From the NCBI RefSeq assembly GCF_039534165.1, contig NZ_BAAAUX010000019.1, forward strand, positions 186,001 to 250,000: 64,000 nucleotides of DNA, given 5' to 3'. Under the pieces are notes generated by a model. The model did no database searches. It saw only the letters and a list, made by a program, of their open reading frames with translations, and was not told where the DNA came from. Of the stretch, positions 43,824-52,056 are shown piece after piece. The translations under genes and the position numbers were made by a program. Positions within the stretch are counted from its first letter, which is position 1; each line of letters starts with the position of its first letter. Source of the DNA: Saccharopolyspora_D taberi. GTDB lineage: Bacteria; Actinomycetota; Actinomycetes; Mycobacteriales; Pseudonocardiaceae.

Positions 43824-44129
43824 TCACGCGTTTCCTGCGCCCGCCCGGCCGGACCGGACATCGTCGGACTGGAGTTCCTGGGGAAGGGATGCCCGGTCCA
43901 CGGCGGGGATCCCGCAGTCGTTGTAGAGCCACACCTGCAGCCGCCCCTGTTCGGGACGGATGCTGAGCACGGTGCCATCGGCGGCGACGTAGCGGTGCTC
44001 ATCAGCGGCGGCGAATTCCGAGGGCGTCATGCCCTGCACGGCGGCCAGCCGGTCCACGGCGTCGATGCGATGTGGGCGGCATGAGGCCGAACTCCGCCCG
44101 ACGTTGGCCGGGAATTCCTCCGCGATCAT
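43824..44129 (-). CDS. Small hypothetical protein
   Basis: About 101 residues from ATG 44129 (GAAGG eight to nine bases upstream). Codon use is actinomycete-like. The readable segments are IDAVDRLAAVQGMTPSEFAAAD and HRYVAADGTVLSIRPEQGRLQVWLYNDCGIPAVD. I recognise no family. It lies downstream of phoX on the same strand, beyond a terminator. Alternative start at 44030 (MTPSEF). Confidence 0.45.
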   Translation of the reverse strand: MIAEEFPANVGRSSASCRPHRIDAVDRLAAVQGMTPSEFAAADEHRYVAADGTVLSIRPEQGRLQVWLYNDCGIPAVDRASLPQELQSDDVRSGRAGAGNA

Positions 44130-44245
44130 GCTGAACACCTTCACCCGCAAGGAAAACGCCACACACCGAACGCGCGTCCGAGTGTTCGCCGTGACCGGGC
44201 GCGGCAGCCCAATGGCGATGACGATGTCGGGCGGCGTGAGGGTGG

Positions 44246-44274
44246 GCCCCGACCAGCCCGTGGCTGGCCGGGGC
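44246..44274 (-). terminator. Terminator after phoX
   Basis: GCCCCGACCAGCC and GGCTGGCCGGGGC pair at 12 of 13 positions over a three-base loop, 22 bases beyond the phoX stop. Confidence 0.7.
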
Positions 44275-44296
44275 GTCCCTGTCGTGCGAGCGCCGC

Positions 44297-45721
44297 TCAG
44301 TCGTCGTCGCCTTCCAGGCGGTCCCAGTTGCCGGTGATCGCGTACAGAACGCCGGGGGTCTGGACGCTGGCGAACAGGATGTTGCCGTCGGGTGAGAAGA
44401 CCGGGCCGCAGAACTCGCTGTAGTCGGGCTCCAGTGCGGTGCCGGTGTTGATCTCGTTGCGGGCCAGCGGGTAGGTCTGGCCGTCGTAGGTCGCGCCGAA
44501 CAGGTGCGACTTCCCGTCACCGTCCTCGGCGAGGATCAAACCGTTGCCGCGGGAGGAAACGGTGATGTTGTCCGGGCCGTCGAACTGGGCGTCGTCGTTC
44601 TGGTCGTACTCGAAGCGCAGCTTCAGTTCGATGGTCTGCCGCCGCGGGTTGTAGAACCACACCTGGCCGTCGTGCGGCGTGCCCGGGCTGTCTTCGACAC
44701 GGGCGTAGCTGCACACGAAGTAGGCGCCGCCGTCGCCCCACCAAGCTCCTTCGAGCTTACGGCCGCGGGTGATCTGGTCGTCGGTGAACTGCTTGCGGAT
44801 CGAGGTCGTCGCCGCCGCGCGGTCGGGTACAGACACCCACGTGACGCCATACCGGGTGCCGACCTGCGTGGCTCGGGACAGGTCGTCCACGTGCTGACCG
44901 GATGCGTCGATCGCCGTCATCGCTTCCAGTGTGCCGTCGTTGTCGCCGAGGGCACGGAGCTTGCCGGGGCCCAGGGGCAGCGCGGAGGCCGGCGGCGTGA
45001 AGCGGTAGAACAGGCCGTTCGGGCCGGAGGCGTCCTCGGTTTGGTAGATGTGCCCGGTGTTCGGGTCGACGACGGCCGCCTCGTGGGAGAACCGGCCCAG
45101 GGCCTTGATCGGCTTCGGGTCCTGGTTCGCCTGCCGGTTGTAAGGGTCGACCTCGAAGGTGAAGCCGTGGTCGAACTGCAGGCCGTCCTTGCCCGCCCTG
45201 TCCTCGGTCTCTTCGCAGCTCAGCCAGGTGTTCCACGGAGTACGGCCACCCGCGCAGTTGGTTTGGGTGCCGGCCAGGGCGACGTACTCGGTGACGCGGT
45301 TGCCCTCCGCGTCGACCTCGACGACCGTGCAGCCGCCGGGGGCGATCGGGTCGTAGGTGAGGCCGGGCAGGCGCGGGACCGGGAACTCGGCGTTGTGGCT
45401 GACCTTGATCTCGTGGTTGTACACGATCACGCTGCCGCCGTCGGGGCGGATGAAGGTCGCCATGCCGTCGTGCTTCTGCGGGGTGGGCTCACCGGATTCC
45501 AGTGTCGTCTTGCCCGCCTCGGTGACGATCTTGTAGCTGAATCCGGCCGGCAGCGACAACCGGCCTGCCGGGTCGGCCACGAGCGGTCCGTAACCTGCGG
45601 GCTCACCGTCGTCGGCAGCGGCCGGAGCGGCGGCGGTCACCGCCCCGACGTTGCCGACGAGGGCGATCCCGATACCGCCCAGCAGCGAGCGGTTGACGAA
45701 CTGCCTGCGAGAGAGATCCAT
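44297..45721 (-). CDS. phoX: PhoX-type alkaline phosphatase (Tat-exported)
   Basis: 474 residues. Residues 1-37 are a Tat signal: MDLSRRQFVNRS, a hydrophobic stretch LLGGIGIALVGNVGAVTAAAPAAA, then the mature protein. Family motifs include DGMATFIRPDGGSVIVYNHE, GGRTPWNTWLSCEET, FSHEAAVVDPNTGHIYQTEDA and FDGPDNITVSSRGNGLILAEDG. PhoX enzymes are iron- and calcium-dependent phosphatases acting outside the membrane on phosphomonoesters under phosphate limitation. A pho box was not identified in the 290 bases upstream, which otherwise hold the start of a truncated nucleotidyltransferase. Confidence 0.92.
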   Translation of the reverse strand: MDLSRRQFVNRSLLGGIGIALVGNVGAVTAAAPAAADDGEPAGYGPLVADPAGRLSLPAGFSYKIVTEAGKTTLESGEPTPQKHDGMATFIRPDGGSVIVYNHEIKVSHNAEFPVPRLPGLTYDPIAPGGCTVVEVDAEGNRVTEYVALAGTQTNCAGGRTPWNTWLSCEETEDRAGKDGLQFDHGFTFEVDPYNRQANQDPKPIKALGRFSHEAAVVDPNTGHIYQTEDASGPNGLFYRFTPPASALPLGPGKLRALGDNDGTLEAMTAIDASGQHVDDLSRATQVGTRYGVTWVSVPDRAAATTSIRKQFTDDQITRGRKLEGAWWGDGGAYFVCSYARVEDSPGTPHDGQVWFYNPRRQTIELKLRFEYDQNDDAQFDGPDNITVSSRGNGLILAEDGDGKSHLFGATYDGQTYPLARNEINTGTALEPDYSEFCGPVFSPDGNILFASVQTPGVLYAITGNWDRLEGDDD

Positions 45722-46014
45722 GTGCGACTCCGTAAGAGATCAATCAGACGGCGCACAAGCATCACCACTCAAGGCATCGGACCGATGAACCCAGCAAAGC
45801 GAGAACGTGTCACCACCCCGAAGAGGTACTGGGCAAAGGATGGGAGAACTCTCATGCTGCGCCCACAGACCGACGCAGAGTGCATCCTCGTCCGGCAATA
45901 TTCGTACCTTCGCTGTTCGCGATCAACAATCAGAATGGGCGCAATCAAGTCATCACACCGCCTGCGCGATTGCGAGTGCTCGCAGTTGTGTGGGGGCCCG
46001 GTAGGTTGCATGGC

Positions 46015-46443
46015 ATGCCTAGCGACGATCTTCCGGTCGAGGTCGGTCGGAGTGTGAAGCTGTTCCTGACTGCCCTGGACGAGTTGGCGCCAGGCTTGGT
46101 CACCGGCTTCTACCTGGTTGGATCGGTAGCGTTGGGCGACTTTCATCCGCGCGGTGGCGGTCGCGGTCGGCTCAGCACAGCCAGCGACATCGACTTCGTC
46201 GCGGTGACCGACAGACGTGCGGAGCGCGAGTCGCGGGAGATGGCGGCGTTGGCTGAGGCGCATGCCCGCACCTTGGCTCGCTTCCCTCGGCCACACTTCG
46301 ATGGCGCGGTGCTCACTTGGACCGACCTTGCCGCCGGGCCAGAAGGCTGCCCTGAGGGTGTTGCGCGATGTGCTGATATATCTACGATGCATCAGTGGTC
46401 GGAAAGCCGTCGTCGACACTCCACGGCAGGCACGCTACCGTGA
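46015..46443 (+). pseudogene. Nucleotidyltransferase-fold protein, 3'-truncated
   Basis: From ATG 46015 the protein (142 residues) has the minimal nucleotidyltransferase core GFYLVGSVALGDFHP with STASDIDFVAVTD, then VLTWTDLAAGPEG. It resembles AadA/DUF4111-type aminoglycoside nucleotidyltransferases, normally about 260 residues. After residue ~118 the frame turns into unrelated sequence (ADISTMHQWSESRRRHSTAG) and stops, so the C-terminal helical domain is lost. A frame change may allow a short further match but no full gene exists before the ABC gene at 46512. Confidence 0.7.
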
Positions 46444-46511
46444 GGGTCTCAGACGCCGGACGATCTTGCGCACTGCCCACCCGCGCCGAACGTCACCGTT
46501 CGCCACCGGTG

Positions 46512-48260
46512 TCACACCTTGCCGCGGGTCACATCCGGAGCGGCGAGGGCCTGGCTCGCGACGAGTCTGCGGTACAGGGCACTGTGGCCGAGCAGTTCCT
46601 CGTGCGTCCCGGTGGCCGCCGCGACGCCCCCGTCGAGCACGACGATCTGGTCGGCGTGGCGGACCGTGGCGAGCCGGTGCGCGATGACCAGCAGTGCGCA
46701 CTCCCCTGCCGCAGCGGCCAGGACCCGCGCCAGGTCGGCCTCGGTGAGCGCGTCCAGGTGCGAGGTCGGCTCGTCGAGCAGCAGCAGCGACGGACGGGTG
46801 AGCAGGGCGCGGGCGATCGCGACGCGTTGCCGCTCGCCCGCCGACAGGGTCCCGCCGCGATCGCTGATCGAGCCGGCCAGACCACCTGGCATCCGAGCGA
46901 CAACCTCGTCGAGGCTGGTCAGTCCGATGACGCGCGCCACCTCACCGGGGTCGGCGCCGGGGACCGCATAGGTCAGGTTGTCCCACAGCGACCCGTGCAC
47001 CGCATGTGCGCTCTGGTCGACGATGGCGACCCGGCGTCGGCACTCGTCGCGCCCCAGAGCGTCCGCGAGCTGCCCGTCGAAGCGGATCTCGCCCGACTCC
47101 GGGTCGTAGAAGCGCGCCACCAGCGCCAGCACCGTGCTCTTGCCCGCCCCGGACCGCCCTACCAACGCCACCTGGCCGCGGCGCGGGACGGTCAGCCGAA
47201 GTCCCCGCAGCACGGGCCGCTCGCGGTATCCGAACCACACGTCGCGCAGTTCGAGGGCGGGCGCGTCGCCGGGTTCCGGGCTCCGGACCGGCGGCGGATC
47301 CCGTTCGATGGGCAGGTCCATCGCCTCGGTGATGCGGACCAGCGCGCCCATGCCCTTCTGGATCAGCCCGATCGAACGGAACACAGTGGACAGCGGTACC
47401 ACCAGGTAGGAGGCGTAGAGCAGGAACGCCACCAGTTCGCCGAGAGACGCCGCGTCACCGGCCACCCGCATGCCGCCCACCACGAGCACGATCAGGAACG
47501 AGCCCTGCACCGCCAGTTCCACCGCCGAACTCATCACCGACGCCAGCTTCGCCGTGCGCACCCCTGCGGTGCAGGCGGAATCGAGGCGTTCGCCGATCCG
47601 GTCGGCCTCCCGCCGCTCCGCCCGGTTGGCCCGCACCATCCGCATCGCGCTCAGCGCGCGTTCCAAGTCAGCGGCGACCACGCCGATCGCCGCCTGCGTA
47701 CGTTCACCCGCCAACCGGATTCCGGCCAGCAACGACGACACGACCACGGCCGCACCCGCGACGGTGAACGCGACCATCAGCAGTAGAACGGGATCCAGCC
47801 ACAGCATCAGCGCCACCGCCGCGACGGCGGTCAGTCCGCCGGTGGCGAGTTCGACCAATGCCTGAGCCGTGACGTCGCGCAGCACGGTGGTGTCGGTCGT
47901 GACGCGGGAGATGAGGTCGCCCGTTCGGTACTCGTCGTAAACCCGCATCCGCAGCCGCAGGAGGTTGCACACGAGACTGCGGCGAAGACCGAGGACGATG
48001 CGTTCCCCCATGCGCTCCAACAGGAATCGGGCCAGTGCGCCCAACGTCGCCTCGGCGAGGAACAGCCCCGCGAGCCCCGCCAGCATCGGCCACACCGCGC
48101 TTCCCCCGGACGCCGCGTCGATGGCCTGCTTGGCCACCAACGGCTGGGCGAGCCCGAGACCGGATCCCGCGAGGGTGAGCCCCACCGCGACCACGACCGT
48201 GCCGCGATGGCCGGAGGCCAACCGCAGCATGTCGGTGAACCGGACGCGGCGTTCTGTCAT
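46512..48260 (-). CDS. ABC transporter (fused membrane and ATPase), lasso peptide exporter
   Basis: 582 residues. The N-terminal half is a six-helix type I exporter domain. The C-terminal ATPase has Walker A LVGRSGAGKSTVLALVARF, Q-loop, signature LSAGERQRVAIARALL, Walker B LLLLDEPTSHLDALTEAD and the H-loop VIAHRLATVRHADQ. Its start overlaps the leader peptidase stop by four bases, so it is the D gene of the lasso cluster. It should export the matured peptide and give immunity to the producer. Confidence 0.92.
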   Translation of the reverse strand: MTERRVRFTDMLRLASGHRGTVVVAVGLTLAGSGLGLAQPLVAKQAIDAASGGSAVWPMLAGLAGLFLAEATLGALARFLLERMGERIVLGLRRSLVCNLLRLRMRVYDEYRTGDLISRVTTDTTVLRDVTAQALVELATGGLTAVAAVALMLWLDPVLLLMVAFTVAGAAVVVSSLLAGIRLAGERTQAAIGVVAADLERALSAMRMVRANRAERREADRIGERLDSACTAGVRTAKLASVMSSAVELAVQGSFLIVLVVGGMRVAGDAASLGELVAFLLYASYLVVPLSTVFRSIGLIQKGMGALVRITEAMDLPIERDPPPVRSPEPGDAPALELRDVWFGYRERPVLRGLRLTVPRRGQVALVGRSGAGKSTVLALVARFYDPESGEIRFDGQLADALGRDECRRRVAIVDQSAHAVHGSLWDNLTYAVPGADPGEVARVIGLTSLDEVVARMPGGLAGSISDRGGTLSAGERQRVAIARALLTRPSLLLLDEPTSHLDALTEADLARVLAAAAGECALLVIAHRLATVRHADQIVVLDGGVAAATGTHEELLGHSALYRRLVASQALAAPDVTRGKV

Positions 48261-48679
48261 GCGCGCGGCGCGACGGTGATCAGCGGGCGAAAGTAATCAT
48301 CCGGCACGCCCTCACCCACCGGGCGTCCCTGCGCCTCCACCCAGGCGTGCGCACCGAACGGCGGCACGACGCGGACGCCGGTGCACCAGGTCGGCCACAC
48401 ACCCCAGATCCGGCACAACAACACGGCCGCCAACGACCGGGGCAGGCATCCACGCGGTCGAGCGCAGCTGAGGCTGACCGCGCAGACGGCGTCCCTCGCT
48501 GCCTGGCTCTGCTCGTAGGTCGCCGGTGCCGCGCCCCGCCGCAGCACCTCCAGCGCCGTGCGGATCCCGTGCGGCGGCAGCAGCGCCATCGCCATGGCGA
48601 CCGGCACGATGAGGCGCGCGGCGAGCCGCCGCCGCAACGGCACGCCGGCCGGGCGGTCGATCGCGCTCGGCACGGTCAT
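48257..48679 (-). CDS. Lasso peptide leader peptidase (B2, transglutaminase-like)
   Basis: 140 residues. The transglutaminase-like cysteine protease core is SCARPRGCLPRSLAAVLLCR with nucleophile Cys78 and GAHAWVEAQGRPVGEG with His111. An N-terminal helix-rich segment precedes it, as in split B2 proteins. It cleaves the leader after recognition by the RRE protein encoded upstream. Four-base ATGA overlaps join it to both neighbours. Confidence 0.93.
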   Translation of the reverse strand: MTVPSAIDRPAGVPLRRRLAARLIVPVAMAMALLPPHGIRTALEVLRRGAAPATYEQSQAARDAVCAVSLSCARPRGCLPRSLAAVLLCRIWGVWPTWCTGVRVVPPFGAHAWVEAQGRPVGEGVPDDYFRPLITVAPRA

Positions 48680-48927
48680 GCCGTCACCAGCCCGGACGAG
48701 CGGAGCTGGTCCAGCAGCGCGCGGACGTCCCGCACCGCGTGGGAGCGGTCGACGTCGAACTCCGTCATGAGCGCCTCGATCGCGATGTTCTCGTCACCAC
48801 CGTCGAGCAGCGTCCGAACGACGACCGTGCCGGTGGGGTTCAGCTGCCAGTACTGCCCGCTGCGCTGGTCGAGCAGCACCGTGCCGTAGTCGGTTTCCGC
48901 AGTGGAGACATGGGAGGTGAACCGCAT
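48676..48927 (-). CDS. Lasso peptide RRE protein (B1, PqqD-like)
   Basis: 83 residues from ATG 48927, with AAAGGA nine bases upstream; ATG 48945, overlapping the cyclase stop as ATGA, would add MKGRTP. The PqqD-like RiPP recognition element is evident: YGTVLLDQRSGQYWQLNPTGTVVVRTLLDGGDENIAIEALMTEFDVD then RSHAVRDVRALLDQL. It binds the leader peptide (YxxP motif) and presents it to the B2 protease. Confidence 0.92.
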   Translation of the reverse strand: MRFTSHVSTAETDYGTVLLDQRSGQYWQLNPTGTVVVRTLLDGGDENIAIEALMTEFDVDRSHAVRDVRALLDQLRSSGLVTA

Positions 48928-48941
48928 CGGAGTTCGTCCTT

Positions 48942-50765
48942 TCATAGCTGGATCTTCGTCCGCTTCCGCAGCCAGACCTCGCAGGCGATCGTGGAGTACA
49001 GGATCGCCTCGCGTAGGGCGGGCGTGTCCGGCCGGTGGGCCAGCTCCCGCAGTTTCGCCGCGTCGACCAGGCCCAGCTCGGCGAGCCGGGAACTCTCCCA
49101 CAGCGCCAGCAGGTCACCGCGATGGCGGCGCAGCCCGTCGGCGGCGTCCATCGCCGCCTGCGCCTTGTTCGTGCGCCGGAGGCAGTCATCCGGGACTACT
49201 CCCCGCATGGCGGTGGTAAGCAGCGGTTTGTAGCGCCAGGGCGTGACCCGTTCGCCGGGGTCGACCGCGAGGCACGCCTCGAGCACCCGGTCGTCGAAGA
49301 ACGGTGACGCCATCGGGAGTCCCGCCCTGGCGGCCATCAGGTCCCAATGCCGCACGATGCGGGTGCACATCCGAATCTGGTCCAGGTCGACGTGCATGCC
49401 TCGATCGTCGTGCAGCGGCTCGGCGTTCTCGGCCGCCTGACGCAACACGCGCTGCACTGTCCGCACCGCGTGCGGCGTCATCCAATCGAACACGCGGGAC
49501 GGCATGCCCCAGCCAAGGGACGCGCTGACGGTCGGAGGCGGCGGATCGCGCAGTTCGGCGGCAGAGTCGGCGAGCCACCGCCGGAACGAGCGGCGGTCGG
49601 CCAGCGCCCGCGCCATGTCCCGCAGCGGCCAGTTCCACAGGGCGCGGAAGCCGCGGAGCTGCCGCAGCGCGAACACGGGACGTACCCGCAGGAGGCGGTG
49701 ATAGTAAGCCTCCGAGCACCACGTGACGTGGTCACCACCGATGCCGGTCAGATGCAGCCTGCTGCCGCGTTCCTTCAGACCTGGCAGGTGCTTTAGCGCC
49801 CGGGCGCGGTCCATGACGCCGATCGTCGGCTCGTCGAGCGGCACGTCGATGTCGAGCAGGTTTGTGTAGACCAGCGGCGACTCCTCCGCGGGCCACACCA
49901 CGTGATCCACCTGGGGGAGGTGCTCGGTAGCGCGTTCGGCCCAGTGCAGGTCGTCGTCGCCGGGGTCTCGTCCGGGCCAGGTGCTGGCCACCACGCGAGC
50001 GTTCGATGCGGCGGCCAGGAAGCACACCGAGGTTGAGTCGAGGCCACCGGAGAAGTCACAGCTCACCACCCCGCCTTGATGGCACCGGGCGTCCACGGCC
50101 GTGCTCAGCGCCTCGCGCACCCGGCCCGCGCTGCGCGCGATCGAGCGCACTGGTTCGGGCGGAGTCCACCAGCGCGAGACCCGGGTGTGGCGGCCGTCGG
50201 CGTCGACGAGCAGGGCCGAGCCGGGTGGCACCGACGTGACCTCGGTCCACAACGTGGTCTCCAGCAGCGGATGCGGAACCGGCCACAGCAGACGGACGGC
50301 GAGCTGTTCCTCGTCCGGTTCGGCGCCGGTCGCGTCGGCGAGCAGGTCCGCGCGATCCGCCGCGACCGCGAGACCACCGACGCGGGCGTGGAAAACCCTC
50401 CGCAGCCCCGACGCGGTTCCCTGCACCCGGCACCGGCCGTCGAGAGTGGCGATCAGGTGGAAGCTGCCGGGCAGCCGGCGGACTAGATGGTCGAGACCGG
50501 CGAGGTCGCGCAACCGCTCGGCGAAGCTGGTGAGCGTTTCCGCGCTGACCGGGCAGCATCCCAGAACCGCGATTCGGGTGCTGCCCGCCGCGCCGATGGT
50601 GATGTCGTCGTCGGCCCACCGGCCGATCAGCCACGGGCGTCCGGAAGCGTGGCGGACGATGCGGACGGCGGAGCAGCGACGGGCCGCGGTGAGCGCGTCC
50701 GCGTGATCGGGAAGGACCACGAAGTACGGCTCACCACGGCTCGGTTCATCGCCTGTGGCGGTCAA
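48942..50765 (-). CDS. Lasso peptide macrolactam synthetase (C, asparagine synthetase-like)
   Basis: About 607 residues if started at TTG 50765, two bases after the precursor stop; GTG 50720 (VVLPDHAD) is the other candidate. The N-terminal part is a glutaminase-like domain lacking Cys2. The synthetase part has VVSCDFSGGLDSTSVCFLAA (PPi motif), LTGIGGDHVTWCSEAYYH and RTNKAQAAMDAADGLRR. It adenylates the ring Asp side chain of the core and closes the macrolactam with the new N-terminus. Confidence 0.9.
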   Translation of the reverse strand: MTATGDEPSRGEPYFVVLPDHADALTAARRCSAVRIVRHASGRPWLIGRWADDDITIGAAGSTRIAVLGCCPVSAETLTSFAERLRDLAGLDHLVRRLPGSFHLIATLDGRCRVQGTASGLRRVFHARVGGLAVAADRADLLADATGAEPDEEQLAVRLLWPVPHPLLETTLWTEVTSVPPGSALLVDADGRHTRVSRWWTPPEPVRSIARSAGRVREALSTAVDARCHQGGVVSCDFSGGLDSTSVCFLAAASNARVVASTWPGRDPGDDDLHWAERATEHLPQVDHVVWPAEESPLVYTNLLDIDVPLDEPTIGVMDRARALKHLPGLKERGSRLHLTGIGGDHVTWCSEAYYHRLLRVRPVFALRQLRGFRALWNWPLRDMARALADRRSFRRWLADSAAELRDPPPPTVSASLGWGMPSRVFDWMTPHAVRTVQRVLRQAAENAEPLHDDRGMHVDLDQIRMCTRIVRHWDLMAARAGLPMASPFFDDRVLEACLAVDPGERVTPWRYKPLLTTAMRGVVPDDCLRRTNKAQAAMDAADGLRRHRGDLLALWESSRLAELGLVDAAKLRELAHRPDTPALREAILYSTIACEVWLRKRTKIQL

Positions 50766-50767
50766 GG

Positions 50768-50878
50768 TCAGTTCTTGCTCAGGACGAGTCGGTCGTTTCC
50801 GGCGAACTGCAGCAATCCGGTCAGCTTGCGAAACGAGCCGACCTTGATCAACATGGGTGCTTCGTAGACCTTCTTCAT
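50768..50878 (-). CDS. Citrulassin-type lasso peptide precursor
   Basis: 36 residues, too short for routine gene calling. The leader MKKVYEAPMLIKVGSF then RKLTG has the YxxPxLxxxGxF pattern recognised by B1 and a threonine at position -2. The predicted core is LLQFAGNDRLVLSKN: Leu1 would bond to Asp8, giving an eight-residue ring. It differs from citrulassin A (LLGLAGNDRLVLSKN, as I recall it) only at residues 3 and 4, and keeps Arg9, the residue deiminated to citrulline there. No deiminase gene lies in the window, and in known producers it is encoded elsewhere. A GAAAGGAAG site precedes the ATG; the promoter lies in 50879-51060. Confidence 0.92.
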   Translation of the reverse strand: MKKVYEAPMLIKVGSFRKLTGLLQFAGNDRLVLSKN

Positions 50879-51062
50879 CGGATTCTTCCTTTCTGGCCAC
50901 CTTCTGCTCTCTCATGTCGCGAAGCGGCCGACCGCCTGCGATCTGACACAGAGAATTCGCGGTGACCGAAGGGAAAACTAGCAGCACGGCCCCGCGGCGA
51001 CCGCTCGGCGATACTGCCGGAAGCGGCAGGGTACCCCGAAGGAGTTCCGCGAATCGATCTCA

Positions 51063-51270
51063 GCAATCCCTTTCGGGAAAATCCCGTTTGGCCTATGAGC
51101 CGATCGGCGATGGCCGACAGGAGGTCGTCGGTGTTGCGGAAGTAGCGACAAAGGGCATCTGGATCGCAGCCGAGCGCGACGCCGAGGCGCCGGGCGCTGA
51201 GACGTCGGGACCGTGCTCCTGACTGAGCCGCAGAGCACAGTCGATGATCGTATCGGCGGAGAGCAGGATC
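51063..51270 (-). pseudogene. TetR-family regulator, frameshifted remnant
   Basis: On the minus strand, one frame reads SADTIIDCALRLSQEHGPDVSA and the next frame continues RRLGVALGCDPDALCRYFRN then TDDLLSAIADRLIGQTGF. Joined they form a TetR helix-turn-helix (GPDxVSxRRLAxxLGCDPxALYRYFRNxDDLL). The break is at about 51197. No ligand-binding domain follows, so this is a dead regulator between the lasso and lipid clusters. The rest of the 50879-51482 gap is promoter-type sequence. Confidence 0.72.
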
Positions 51271-51482
51271 CCGCTGCCAGCGATAGGAATGAATGCACGT
51301 GCAATTCGTTCTCCCGATCGCGAGCCGAGCGGCCCCCCATGTGACTGATCATGGAACCGCCGGGCGACAACCGATGCTACCGAGAACGGAATACCGCCGA
51401 TCGGATCGGCCATCGGCTACCCGATTTCCGGACCGGCTGCCTCGACGCTGAATCGCGCCATTCTTACCGAAGGAGAACATCC

Positions 51483-51908
51483 GTGGAACCGAACAACGGC
51501 CGCCGGCTCGCCACTCTGGAGATGATGCGGGAGGAGATCATTCCGAACTCTCCGTTCACCGCATTCCTCGGCACGGAGATCAGCACGTGCGCCGACGGCG
51601 AGGCCGAACTGGTGGTGCCGATCCGCAAGGACCTGACCCAGCACCACGGGTTCGCACACGGAGCGGTGGTCGGCTGCGTGGCCGACAACGCATGCGCGTG
51701 GGCCGCCGCTTCGGTGGTCGGGGACGTCGTAACCACCGAGTACAAGCTCCACCTGCTCGCACCGGCCGTCGGCGAGAAGCTGATCGGGCGTGGTCGTGTC
51801 ATCAAGTCCTCCTCGCGACTGGTGATCGCTGCCGCCGACGTCTTCACCGCCACGGGCGGCAAGGAGAAACAGGTCGCGACCATGCTGGCCACCATCATGC
51901 CGATCTAG
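51483..51908 (+). CDS. PaaI-type hotdog thioesterase
   Basis: 141 residues from GTG 51483, with AAGGAGAAC about seven bases upstream. The hotdog fold motif HHGFAHGAVVGCVADNACAWAAASVVGDVVTTEYKLHLLAPAVGEKLIGRGRV matches the PaaI/YdiI thioesterases (HGGxxxxLAD equivalent, here HGAVVGCVAD). It heads the plus-strand lipid operon and could release or edit acyl-ACP or acyl-CoA products. The 150-base gap to the desaturase may contain a second promoter. Confidence 0.85.
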   Translation: MEPNNGRRLATLEMMREEIIPNSPFTAFLGTEISTCADGEAELVVPIRKDLTQHHGFAHGAVVGCVADNACAWAAASVVGDVVTTEYKLHLLAPAVGEKLIGRGRVIKSSSRLVIAAADVFTATGGKEKQVATMLATIMPI

Positions 51909-52056
51909 AAGCCGGCGAAGTCCTGAGACACGCTTCCACCTCGACCAGTACCTTTCCCAATCGCGCGATCGAAATTCCTTGCTCACCGGTGCCAAGCCGG
52001 AACCGATCGCCTAGCTTTGGGGCGCAAACGTGCTCGCCACTACCTTCGGGGTTGAG

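Noticed and set aside
43732..43926. Plus-strand frame MPASLAGSFAEHLTVADKYLLW
   Set aside because: Short, overlaps the better-composed minus-strand small gene at 43824-44129, and matches no family I recognise.
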